Shown here: positions 1 to 9,667 of the stretch, piece after piece
Layout of the letters: each line of letters begins with the position of its first letter
Numbering within the stretch: position 1 is the first letter of the stretch
Origin: Nageia nagi
Lineage: Eukaryota > Pinophyta
Direction: 5' to 3'
NCBI GenBank assembly: GCA_050084985.1
Contig: JBITNC010000001.1
Location: 60,450,001-60,514,000 of the forward strand
Length of the DNA stretch: 64,000 bases
Translations under genes and position numbers: made by a program
Notes under the pieces: generated by a model
Seen by the model: only the letters and a program-made list of their open reading frames with translations
Told to the model about the DNA's origin: nothing
Databases searched by the model: none

Positions 1-631
1 TGGTCAGGGTGGTGGTAAGGGCATTGAGTATGAGGATATCCATGAAAATTGACCATTATTACTTATTGTTATATCATTTTGTTGTTAGTTTATGATATTG
101 GTGGTTTGTGGACTTATATTTATTGATGGATGATTATATTGTATTCATTTTTTGGATCATGGTGATCATGATTGGGATGGCATGGATGCTTAGGCAATGA
201 ACATTGTGATTATTATTTTTTGATATATATTTGTGATAATATTTTGGATACCCATGTTTATGATGATGGTTTGTTATTTGATATTATCATGTGTTATTTT
301 ATGAATGTGAATTCTAGGGTTATGTTTAATTTTAATGCTACATATCATGATGATGGATTATTGATGTTAATTTACATTATGTTATATGATATCTAATATT
401 TTTATGGATGAATGGTTCTAATATGATGTGATCTTTTAGCATATCATAGATCGTTATCATTTAATTGTTATATTTGGAAAATATTTTATTTATAATAGTA
501 CAAAATCAGATATCATTATTTTTCATTTTTCTTGGCTATTTATACATATGGGATGATGCATGTATGTAAAATGGTATGACTGGTATGAACACATAAATGG
601 ATAAATGTATGAATGTAATATATATATATAT
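1..631. other. AT-rich flank with no recognisable gene
   Basis: I see no coding motif, RNA gene or ordered repeat here. The longest open frame (172-396, plus) is low-complexity and rich in Tyr, Asp, Leu and Ile. It looks like chance in AT-rich DNA. The last bases are a TA run in which the copia element at 632 has inserted. Confidence 0.6.
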
Positions 632-1115
632 TGAAGGAATTAGACCTACTCTAATTCCCAAGGTCCAAGACTAGGAAACTCAATCATACAACATAACACC
701 ATTCACACAAGATAACACAAGTGTAATGTGGTTCCTCCCTCCTTGGGAGTACGTCCACAACTAGTATCTCAATTCTCAAGTATGCCCCTCTTACAACTAT
801 TCTCTTCCTCTCCTACACAAACTAGTAGAGTAATCTTACTCCAAAACTTAGTTATGTTACAAGAGGAGAGGCCCTCTATTTATAGCTTGAGAGCACCTCC
901 CTAACCTCAACCTCCCTTTAACCCAAGGGTAAGGTTAGGGTTACAATAAATGTATGACCTAACTTTAACCTACCAACTAACCCCATGGTAAGGTCAAAGT
1001 CCACACATAATAAAGAATTCAATTAATCCCTTAAGGTATCTACATATCCTTGAAGTGATTAATTGAATTTACAAGGAGTTTAGATATTCACAATATTTCA
1101 TTACAAATTCTAACA
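632..1115 (-). repeat. 3' LTR of the copia element (484 bp)
   Basis: It starts TGAAGGAATTAG and ends TTCTAACA, matching 9190-9667 almost base for base. Differences from the other copy are an extra CTCAAC in the CCTAACCTC stretch near 900, CCCA versus CTCA near 658, ACGT versus ACAT near 752, and TTGAAG versus TTTAAG near 1050. Confidence 0.95.
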
Positions 1116-1124
1116 CTCCCCCTT
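1116..1124 (-). other. Polypurine tract of the copia element
   Basis: Read on the minus strand this is AAGGGGGAG, directly followed by the 3' LTR start TGTTAG. Position and composition fit the plus-strand primer of reverse transcription. Confidence 0.8.
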
Positions 1125-1596
1125 AATGTAATATTGGGATAGAGCGTAGAAGAGAGAAGAGAGAGAGTAAGAGAGAGTTCTCCTCCATAGAGATACAAGT
1201 GGAGATGAGAACATTTACATATTTGAGAATCTTTTTGAGAACTAGTATGAGACTCACTACATTACCATTTGACAAAATGGTTTACAATACAATCATTAAC
1301 CACAACTGGTTTCATTGTACATAGTAGTCGATCAACTTTAAGCTGACATGTGAGTCTCCATGAGCTTGCTTACACAAGGTGAGTAACCTGCATTTCTGAA
1401 GAAGATCCTGCATGCTACAAGCAACTCATGAACAAAATCAGTTAGATGCATCATATATTCAAATAAGAGAATCAAATAATTCCCTCTTATAAATAACTGA
1501 TTAATGGTGCACTATAAGTCATCATGGAGATGCCAAGCCATCACTCATAGTCACCTGTTGTATATAGACATGTGTTGATTATTAATAGAGCATAAA
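1125..1596 (-). other. Copia 3' untranslated region
   Basis: This non-coding stretch lies between the 3' end of the RNase H region and the polypurine tract. It has GA-rich bases near 1146-1180 and no recognisable reading frame. Confidence 0.5.
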
Positions 1597-1597
1597 A

Positions 1598-1985
1598 ATT
1601 ATACAACGAGTTTCTCATGCAGAGCAAACTCACCATGGAGGTTATAGAATGTACAATAAGTTCATCATGCAGAGCGAACTTACCACGGAGGTATATTAAT
1701 TATATGCTCAAAAATTATACGAGTTTCTCATGCAGAGCAAACTCACTACGGAGGTATAAAATGTACAACAAGTTTGTCACGCAGAGCAAACTTACCACAG
1801 AGGTATAAAAATGTACAACAAGTTTGTCACACAGAGCAAACTTACCACGGAGGTATAAAATGTACAACAAGTTTGTCACGCAGAGCAAACTTACCACGGA
1901 GGTATAAAATAATCAACACTCTATAACAACAATTGTACAACAAGTTTGTCACGTAGAGCAAACTTACCACAGAGGTATAGAATGT
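1598..1985. repeat. Tandem repeat, about seven units of ~48 bp, in the copia 3' region
   Basis: Units share the core CAAGTTTGTCACGCAGAGCA followed by AACTTACCACGGAGGTATA. The four units from 1759 onwards are closely similar. The first three are more divergent, reading GTTTCTCATGCAGAGC. Two units are separated by unrelated bases (near 1697-1717 and 1906-1933). The array lies just after the RNase H stop and before the 3' LTR, so it is copied with the element. The weak open frames on both strands here are by-products of the repeat. Confidence 0.9.
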
Positions 1986-1989
1986 ACAA

Positions 1990-3575
1990 TCAAAAAAGGC
2001 CTCTTAGAGGTGAAGTTGTCATCACTAATAAAAGTTCAAACTTCACTCCCCTTGAGGGCAACTTCACCAACCCGAGAGAATCCCTAAGCTTGCTGAACTG
2101 AGCTTCAGGATGGGGCTTGGTGAATAAATCAGTGGAGTTTTTAGTAGATGGACAATACTCCAAGTGTATGATGTCATCTAGAACCTTCTCCCTGATAAAA
2201 TGGGCTTGGATTTCCACATGTTTGGTTCTCTGATGGAACACAGGATTCTTAGCCATAGAGATAGCCGATTGATTATCTGAAGAAATAAGAGATGGGCTAT
2301 TTTGCTTATACCCAATTTCATTCAGAAGATGCCTCAGCCAAATAGCTTCTTAGGCGGCAACAAACATGGCTCGATATTCAGCTTCGATGGTAGAAAGAGT
2401 CATAGTAGGTTGCTTCTTGGAAGCCCAAGAGATAGCACCTGAACCAATGCTGAACACATATGCAGAGGTTGATTTTCTATCATCTCTATCTCCCCCATAA
2501 TCAGAATCTGAGAACCCTGAGAGAACAATCGAGGGCACTTTGGAATACTTAAGAGCAAGATCCTTTATCCCTGCCACATACCTCAAGATTTGCTTAACAG
2601 CATTGAGGTGTTCAACATATGGTTTTTGCATGAATCGTGCCATCAGATTCACTACAAAGGTAATATCAGGTCGAGAGATAGTCAGATACAGAAGACTACC
2701 AATCAATTGCCTATAAGCTGTAGCATCAGCCAACTAAGAATCTGAGCTCAGTGATACAATGATTCCAGGAGAAATAGGTATTGCAGCATATCTACACTCC
2801 TCCATTCCAAACTTTTGCAAGATGTCTGATATATACTTAGATTGACTAAGATAAGTACAATCTTTATGTTGGTATACTTGCATCCCAAGATAGTAATGCA
2901 ATAGACCTAGATCAGTCATTTCAAATGTTGCCTTCAGTTTGGATATGCACTGTTGGATGATTTCAATATTGTTGCCTGTTATGAGAAGATCATCCACATA
3001 AAGGAGAATTAAGACCACATCTTTTCCTTGATTGAGTACATAGAGATCTGAGTTAGAGAAGCACTTGGAAAAACCAATATCTGCAAAGAATCTTGAAATT
3101 TTCTTGTACCATGCTCTAGGTGTTTGTTTAAGTCCATACAAAGACTTCTTTAGCTTGCACACAAGAGACTCTTTTCCTTCTAGAATAAATCCTTCTGGTT
3201 GATTCATGTAGATTTCTACATCCAAGTCACCATTGAGAAATGCACTCTTGACATCAAGTTGAAAAACTTTCCATCCTTGAGCTGCAGAAAGAGCAAGGAT
3301 TATCTTGACAGTAGGCATCTTGGCCACAGGAGCAAAGGTTTCCTCATAATCAATACCATATTTCTGAGCGAATCCTTTGGCCACTAACCTTGCTTTGTAT
3401 TTTTCAATTTCTCCATCAGAATTGTACTTGACCTTGTATATCCATTTATTTCCAATCACATTTTTCTCATTGGGATAAGGAACCAAATCCCAAGTTTCAT
3501 TTTTCATGAGCGCCTCATACTCAACTTTCATAGCTTCCATCCAACACTCTTGGTTGGAAGCTTCTTTGAAGTTGA
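1990..3575 (-). pseudogene. Copia pol: reverse transcriptase and RNase H, with stops
   Basis: This is the C-terminal half of copia Pol. The longest open part (3540-2734) holds the RT core, with NKWIYKVKYNSDGEIEKYKA, KARLVAKGFAQ, the QLDVKSAFLNGDL motif and the catalytic YVDD at 2989-3000. A TAG at 2734-2736 interrupts the frame, which then continues as LIGSLLYLTISRPDI and the RNase H part with SDSDYGGDRDDRKSTSAY and STIEAEYRAM. A TAA at 2350-2352 breaks it again. The same frame resumes with SSDNQSAISMAKN and KHVEIQAHFIREKV and ends at 1990. RT motifs are intact, but the two stops and an upstream frameshift near 3575 prevent a normal polyprotein. Confidence 0.93.
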
Positions 3576-4812
3576 TGGCTCATTCATATTATCAATTTTG
3601 GAAAATAAGGATTTATTCAAGGTCATACTCCTTGTAATTCTTTGAGCTAGAGAATTTTGCTCTTGTGGTGACTTCCTTACATGATCATCCAACTAGTTAG
3701 GTGCAGGCAAAGAATCATCTGAATCAGACACCTCAGCATGAGAAGTCGTATCCTCAGGAAGTTCATTGAACTTGACATCCCTAGAAACAAAGACTATTTT
3801 ATGGAATGAGGAGTAGAGCCTGTAACCTCTATGCTGATTATCATACCCCACAAAGATGCATTTTTCTGATCTTTTATCTAGCTTCTTTCTTTTCTCTGAG
3901 GTAATGAAGGCAAATGCATCATAGCCGAAGACCCTGAAGTGTGAGATGTTAGGTTTCTTTCCTGTCCATGCTTCATACAGAGTTTTACTTCAACTGCTTT
4001 AGTAGGACACCTATTTAGGGTGTGAATAGCAGTGTGAATAGCTTCTCCCCATAAGAAACTAGGAAGGTTACCCAACATGCATCTTGCCATTTCCATAATG
4101 GTGCGATTCTTCCTTTCAGCAACTCCATTTTGCTGAGGGGTGTAAGGGATTATGAATTTCCGCTTGATCCCATGTTTAACACAATAGTTGTTAAACTCAT
4201 TGCTATTATACTCACCCCCATTATCAGATCTCAGCATCTTAATCTTAAAATCAGTTTAATTTTCAACAAGTGCCTTGAAGTCTTTAAACCTGTCAAAAGT
4301 TTGATCCTTGTGCTCAAGTAGATAACCAAATGTCATCCTACTGAAGTCATCAATGAAGGTCAGAACATAATAAGCTCCCCCTAGAGACTTAGTCTGAAAT
4401 GGACCCATCAAATCTGAATGCACAAGCTGAAGAGGACGAGTAGCCCGAGTTGCCTTATCTTTTTCAAACTTTTACCTATTCATCTTTCCTAGAATGCACC
4501 TTTCACAAAGACCAATTTGGGTGAAATATTAGGTAAACCTTCCACAAGTTCTTGATTTTTCATATCTTGAATACTCTTATGGTTAAGGTGCCCTAATCGT
4601 TGATGCCAAAGATTACCCTTTGAACAAACATTTACAGTAAGACAAATCTTTGAAGGTACTTGATCCATAATATAAAGGTCATCCTTTACTGATCCTTTCA
4701 TCAAGGTGGCAAGTCCTTTCTTAACACACCAGGAGTGTGAGGTAAACTCAAATGAGTATCCTTTCCTTGTAATCTGAATTACGGAGATAAGATTCATTCT
4801 TAGTTTAGGCAC
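3576..4812 (-). pseudogene. Copia pol: GAG-pre-integrase and integrase, with stops and frameshifts
   Basis: The pre-integrase zinc region shows LWHQRLGHLNHKSIQDM (in 4812-4489) followed by C-x-x-C in CERCILGKMNR after a frameshift near 4511. The catalytic core follows: first Asp in HSDLMGP, second Asp in RSDNGGEY and Glu in NGVAERKNRT, so the D-D-E set is visible. In-frame stops occur at 4472-4474 and 4256-4258, a frameshift near 3985 follows CPTKAVEVK, and another stop lies near 3694. The linker to RT (FVGYDNQHRGYRLY, then an acidic stretch) can be traced across those breaks. Integrase would insert the cDNA, but this copy cannot be made in one piece. Confidence 0.9.
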
Positions 4813-5003
4813 ATAAAAGACATTATCAAGAGCCTTTCCATGATCACACTCCCTATTCCTTGAACATCAAGGACTGTATTATCACCTATCACAACTGTAT
4901 CCTTCTTGAACTTATGAAAGTTTTCAAACTTATCCTTTTCATAACACATGTGATTAGTGCGTCCTGAATCAACAATCCAATCATTTGAAATAGTTTGAGT
5001 CAT
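4800..5003 (-). pseudogene. Copia pol: aspartic protease, frameshifted on both sides
   Basis: The frame contains WIVDSGRTNHMC, the copia protease active-site motif, with DSG at 4962-4970. Most copia proteases read VDSGAT, so Arg replaces Ala here. This 67-codon frame is out of register with gag upstream (break near 5000) and with the pre-integrase frame downstream (break near 4812). In copia elements protease normally continues directly from gag in one polyprotein, so both shifts are lesions, not programmed signals that I can support. Confidence 0.85.
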
Positions 5004-5920
5004 TGAGTAGTAGGCAACAGTAGCAGCATGCTTGTTTTCTTATTATTGAAATTTTTCACATTTGCTTTTCCCTTACCTTTTTGAGCAAATTTCTTTTTAC
5101 GACAATCATACTCTTTGTGCCCAAAGATGCCACAAAAGTTACAATTTCCATCAAACTTTTCCTGAGGTGTTGGATTGCTTGATCCAGCTTTGTCATTCCT
5201 TTGCTTGAAGTTGCCATGCTTCCTGATGGTAGATGAGGATTTGTTATCTTTGAATTTATAATGTTTGAACTTCTTCTTGAAAGGAGTTTTGGTTGCTCCT
5301 AGAGCAATGCTATTATCCTTTGGAGAAAAGTTCAACATTTTCTTGTTCAAAGTTTCCTCATGCTTCAGAAGGAGTCTAGAACGGTTGTCAAGAGAGATTA
5401 CATCTTCTTCATCATCGAGCCTAGTCTCCATAACTGTGACAAAGTTACTGAACTTTGTATAGAAGCTTTGAAGAATGATGAAGACCATGAACTCATCATT
5501 GATCCAGTTGCACCCACAGCCAACCAGTTGTGTCCTGAGGTCAATGATTTTGTTCAAGTAGATAGAAGCACTTTCATCTTCACCTTGACGATATTGCAAC
5601 AACTTTTGTAGAATGGTGAACCTCCTTGAAAATTTTGACCCAAGGTAAATTTTCTTCAGTCTATCCCAAGCTTCTTTTGCTGATGTTGAAGAAGAGATCA
5701 TGAGAAGGATGTCATCTGAAACTGCACGATAGATCATTGAAGTTGCTAACTCATTCTTTGAGTTGTAGATTTCAAGAGCCTTCTCATCTATAGGAGCGAC
5801 CATGTCTTCATTAACTGTCTACCATAGCTTCCTTGCTTGTAACTTAGCTCTCATACAAGGTTCCCATATGCCAAAGTTGGAACCGTCGAGTATATGCTTG
5901 GGTATGAAGGTTTCAACCAT
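5000..5920 (-). pseudogene. Copia gag with a premature stop
   Basis: The likely start is the ATG at 5918-5920, giving MVETFIPKHILDGSNFGIWE, which matches the usual copia Gag N-terminus (x-L-x-G-x-N-F/Y-x-x-W). Codon 34, straight after Trp, is TAG (5819-5821). The same frame continues from Met 40 (5803) for 267 codons. It contains the UBN2-type Gag body (KEAWDRLKKIYLGSKFSRR) and a CCHC zinc knuckle CNFCGIFGHKEYDC (C-x2-C-x4-H-x4-C) near 5100-5145. The frame ends at 5000, where it should run on into protease. Confidence 0.9.
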
Positions 5921-7729
5921 TGTTACATAAAAGTAAATATGCAATAAGAATGAAATTTTTACAATTTACCATCTATACAAATAAAATAAGTAAACATGTC
6001 CCACATGTGCAAACTTATAAACCACGATCCATAGAGGAATAAAGTTGGGGTTATTTTCTTGTATAGAATTAGGCCTTCACCTGGATGCCCGCAAGGTGGA
6101 GCCCAGGTACTACCAGTCCTCAACCATTTCACCTTGGTCAGTAATATACTCTCATAAGGAGAAGTACCAACTATTTTCCAAGGATCCGATGTATCTTGGA
6201 CCGACCATTTTAATTATCTTGATTAAGGTTTTCAGTTTTCCTCCTAGGTTATCAGGATAATCCCTGAATGGACGTGTGGACATGTGGTATCACTACACAC
6301 ATGCCTATCCACCTAATAGAGTTATGTCCAATCCAACAGAGGTCTTAGGGGCAATTAAGATGGACTTACCACCACTTGGCTCTTCGGACTAAAAGGGCTC
6401 CAGTCTTCCTGTCCTCCCCTTGTGGCTCCCCAAACAAGTCATGTTGTGGAAAAGTACGTGCGGATGTGTTCATTTTAGGGGTTACTTTCAATATTTGCGT
6501 TTTGCAAGTATAAAGCAATTGTGCAAAAATATAAGGTAAAGTAACAATACATCATCCACACGAACTTGAAAAACCTTAAAAGTCCAATGGGTTTTGTACT
6601 AACCCCTAAAGGACCTTTTACATTTTGCATACTTTGCTCAATTTCACAAATTCATTCAAACACTTAATGAATTTTTTTAAAAAAAGAACTAAGTCCTACT
6701 TAGCATTAATCCATAACTTAAACATGCATTATTCCATGACTTAAAATTAAGTAATAAACATGCATCATGCATTTTTTTAACTTAAAATTTTAAGTCCTAA
6801 GCATGCTTTATTCCTCAAACAAGATTAAGAGACATGCATCACAAGTTTAGCATGCAAGATCTAGATAAATTTAAAGTAAAAATTATACAAATTCCCCCCT
6901 TTTCACTTAAAGTTTTATCCCTAAAAACTTGTATGCTAAAACTTGTCTTTTAAGTATGCATTGTAAGTAAAAAAATTTCCCTTATTTACTTAAAAAAATA
7001 GCATACTTAGATTACCTTAGCAAATTACCATGCTTAGAGAAAAAAAATGCTAAGAGGTTGGCATTCTAGAAATTGCATGTGCACCTTAGTAAATTAAACA
7101 TGCAATATTAAAATATTCTAAGCATTTTTTTAAAAAGTAAGCTAAGTTTAACTTAAAAATATTTTTGACCTTATTGTAAAAATAAGTTAAAAATATTCAC
7201 TACTTACCAAGTCTCCAAGAATTAAATGGTAAAAGAGGAGACCCATACCCCTACTACATGCATATTTAATGCTTCTTTTACCAAAGCTTTCCAAAAAAAA
7301 AATACTCTAAGTCAAAAAACAAATAAATGCTTTTGGTAAAATAAGGATGGCGACCCTTCCCTTACCAAGAAGGAGTATATGTTGCCTCTTGGGAGTATTT
7401 AAACAAGGACATAAAAAATCAAACTCCCTCCTTAGTTGGTAAAAAGAAATTAAATGCATGTTTGTACTTAAAAAAATGACCCCCCCCCTTTTTTTTTTCT
7501 ACTAAGAAGAGCATACGTTGCTTTGTGGAGGAGCATAGAAGGTAAAAAGTGGTCAATATTAGAAATATTCTAAGTACTCTTAAGTGCATTAAATGGGAGC
7601 AATTGACTTGTAAAATATTAAATGCCTAAGAAGTATACATTTGCTTTTGGAAGTGCATATTTGCAAGTGGTCAACAAGAACTTAATGCTTCTAAGTGCAT
7701 TAAATGACAAAGAAGACTTGCAAAAGGTT

Positions 7730-8215
7730 GGGCAGCCATCACACTTGACTGTGGGAAGTAGGATGACCTACATGGAGGCACTAGAAGATAGCCAATGGAG
7801 GGAGTCCAAAGGGAGCAATGGAGGTGACGGTGGTCATGCATAGGAGAAGAGTATATGGTGAAGGAGGAGAAGAGAGTTGCATGGATAGGCTGAACCACTG
7901 CGTGCAGGAGGAAGAGGAGGCTTGCGCAGGAGGCTGGAAACTAAGAGGAGGAGTGCAAGAGGAGAGGGAGGAGAGTGCTTACTATAGAGCAGAGAGAGGA
8001 GGAGACTACTGTAGATGGTGCGTGCGCGAGGGAGATGCGGAGGCATGCGGAGTGACCTGGCTGGCGAGGAAGCTGACCAATCAAGGTGCACGATGGAGTC
8101 ATCCATGTTGATGAGGGAGGAGGTTGCGGTAGACATGGCTACGTAGGAACAGGGGCATGTGCAGGTGTGAGGAATGGAAGCCATGGCAATGCACACAAAA
8201 ACTCGCAAGAGATGT
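7730..8215. other. GC-richer block in the copia leader, unknown origin
   Basis: Base composition changes sharply here: GAGGA-rich on the plus strand, CTCCTC-rich on the minus strand, unlike the AT-rich leader around it. Overlapping open frames exist on both strands (7818-8111 plus; 8208-7834 minus, starting MRVFVCIAMASIPHTCTCP and rich in Ser, Leu and Pro). Neither has a motif I recognise, and the purine/pyrimidine bias alone can keep both open. Its minus-strand 5' side abuts the PPR-like units, so it may be part of the same captured host sequence (inference). Confidence 0.4.
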
Positions 8216-8221
8216 CTTTCG

Positions 8222-8452
8222 TTTTAGCATAGAGGGAGGCACTCTGTCAAACAACTTGTAGACTTTCAACGTATCTATTTTGTGCATATTGAACAAGACT
8301 GCATCTTGATGAGGCATTTTTTTAAACAATTTACAGACCCTTTCAATGTATCCAATTTTGTGCATACTCTACGATCATTGCATTGAACGTGATTACATCT
8401 CGATGAGGCATTTTGTCAAACAATTTACAGACCCTTTCAATGTTCCGTTTTG
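8222..8452 (-). pseudogene. Captured PPR (PLS-type) gene fragment, three degenerate repeats
   Basis: On the minus strand three successive units resemble plant pentatricopeptide repeats. Unit A (about 8452-8363) reads CKLFDKMPHRDVITFNAMI and then VEYAQN. Unit B (about 8365-8290) reads GYIERVCKLFKKMPHQDAV then LFN. Unit C (about 8284-8225) reads DTLKVYKLFDRVPP. These match the pattern of plant organelle RNA-binding proteins (G-x-I-E-x-A-x-K-L-F-D-x-M-P-x-R-D-V-V-x-x-N). Units A and B start 94 bp apart, close to one PPR repeat. One-base deletions and stops separate the units, so it is not translatable as one protein. It sits inside the retrotransposon leader in the same orientation, which suggests transduction of a host gene. 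Confidence 0.72.
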
Positions 8453-9067
8453 TTTATTTGACCCCTCAAAAAAAATTTATATATAATTTTTGAAAAATAT
8501 ATTATATAAAAAATATTGCTCTCAAAAAAAAAAATTCCAAACTTTGAATAATAAAAAATATTGAGAGCTGCCTCTTTAACTCAACAATAAATGGCATAAA
8601 GAAATTTTGCAATACTAATCTCTTTTTTAAAAAAAAAAAAAATTAACATCATGCTCACTAGAGGTTAGTATAATTAAAAGCATTATATTTCTATTTTTAG
8701 CCCTCCTTTTTTTTGTAAAAATAAATTAAATTTCACTTGTGTTTACTTTAAACAAGAAAAGTAAACCTCAAGAAATTAGTTGCTACTAACAAACAAAATG
8801 TTAGTAAAAATATTTGCATTTCATAGTATCCTCTTAAAAAGTATATCATGTATTAAGCATTTTTGTAAAAAAAATGCTACTAACATAAGAGGTTAGTATA
8901 GGAAAAAAAATTACTTGCATTGTCAATTTAATCATATTTTGCAAGAAATAAGCTCCAATATCTCACAAAATATGTTAGTATCTAATGCAATAATCCATAA
9001 GATAACCAAATGAGGAGGAAATTTATACCTTCTTTTAGTTTTACCTCACCAATGGGGTGTAAGATGA

Positions 9068-9175
9068 GGAATGAAGAAGGATGAAGAACCAAGATGTAGA
9101 AGAAGAGCTTCCACACCAAAGGAATGAAGAAGGATGAAGAACCTCCAAGATGTAGAAGAAGAGCTTCCACACCAA
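9068..9175. repeat. Tandem duplication beside the copia primer site
   Basis: Two copies (about 9068-9120 and 9121-9175) share GGAATGAAGAAGGATGAAGA, then ACC, AAGATGTAGAAGAAGAGCTT and CCACACCAA. The second has an extra TCC. The copy nearer the LTR runs into the primer site. Confidence 0.9.
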
Positions 9176-9187
9176 GCTCTGATACCA
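9176..9187 (-). other. Primer-binding site, initiator tRNA-Met type
   Basis: The minus strand reads TGGTATCAGAGC, two bases inside the 5' LTR. This is the well-known plant copia primer site complementary to the 3' end of initiator tRNA-Met. Confidence 0.93.
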
Positions 9188-9189
9188 AT

Positions 9190-9667
9190 TGAAGGAATTA
9201 GACCTACTCTAATTCTCAAGGTCCAAGACTAGGAAACTCAATCATACAACATAACACCATTCACACAAGATAACACAAGTGTAATGTGGTTCCTCCCTCC
9301 TTGGGAGTACATCCACAACTAGTATCTCAATTCTCAAGTATGCCCCTCTTACAACTATTCTCTTCCTCTCCTACACAAACTAGTAGAGTAATCTTACTCC
9401 AAAACTTAGTTATGTTACAAGAGGAGAGGCCCTCTATTTATAGCTTGAGAGCACCTCCCTAACCTCCCTTTAACCCAAGGGTAAGGTTAGGGTTACAATA
9501 AATGTATGACCTAACTTTAACCTACCAACTAACCCCATGGTAAGGTCAAAGTCCACACATAATAAAGAATTCAATTAATCCCTTAAGGTATCTACATATC
9601 CTTTAAGTGATTAATTGAATTTACAAGGAGTTTAGATATTCACAATATTTCATTACAAATTCTAACA
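9190..9667 (-). repeat. 5' LTR of the copia element (478 bp)
   Basis: It matches 632-1115 with three substitutions and a 6-bp indel. As the minus-strand 5' LTR it should carry the promoter, and a TATA box is present. The duplicated target TATAT follows at 9668-9672. Confidence 0.95.
9434..9442 (-). promoter_or_regulatory. TATA box in the copia 5' LTR
   Basis: The minus strand reads GCTATAAATAGAGG, a strong plant TATA box inside the 5' LTR. The same bases occur in the other LTR (near 887-895). Transcription would run leftwards into the leader and gag. Confidence 0.7.

Larger units (their letters stand above)
5921..9175 (-). other. Copia 5' leader, 3.3 kb
   Basis: This lies between the primer site and the gag start and is far longer than a typical copia leader. 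Most is AT-rich with long A and T runs. At 7480-7500 a C run is followed by a T run on the plus strand. No retroviral domain is visible. Two sub-blocks stand out and are listed separately: a less AT-rich block near 7730-8215 and PPR-like units at 8222-8452. The rest (6000-6480, 6500-7600, 8460-9060) shows nothing I recognise. Confidence 0.75.
632..9667 (-). mobile_element. Ty1/copia LTR retrotransposon, structurally complete, coding-defective
   Basis: The element has two LTRs (632-1115 and 9190-9667) that begin TG and end CA. An initiator-tRNA-Met type primer site lies inside the right LTR and a purine tract inside the left LTR. A possible 5-bp duplication TATAT flanks it (627-631 and 9668-9672), but the site is a TA run, so this is weak evidence. 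On the minus strand the order is gag, protease, integrase, reverse transcriptase, RNase H, which is the copia order. The two LTRs differ at three bases and one 6-bp indel, so the insertion is young. The coding region nevertheless has many stops and frameshifts. The 3.3-kb leader before gag is unusually long for copia. Confidence 0.95.

Noticed and set aside
1598-1985. CRISPR-like pattern of repeats of similar length
   Set aside because: The units are directly adjacent or separated by irregular short bits, with no unique spacers of constant size, and they lie inside a plant retrotransposon.
5265-5611. Plus-strand open frames over copia gag, including one of 83 codons
   Set aside because: They are shadows of the minus-strand gag frame and have no motif.
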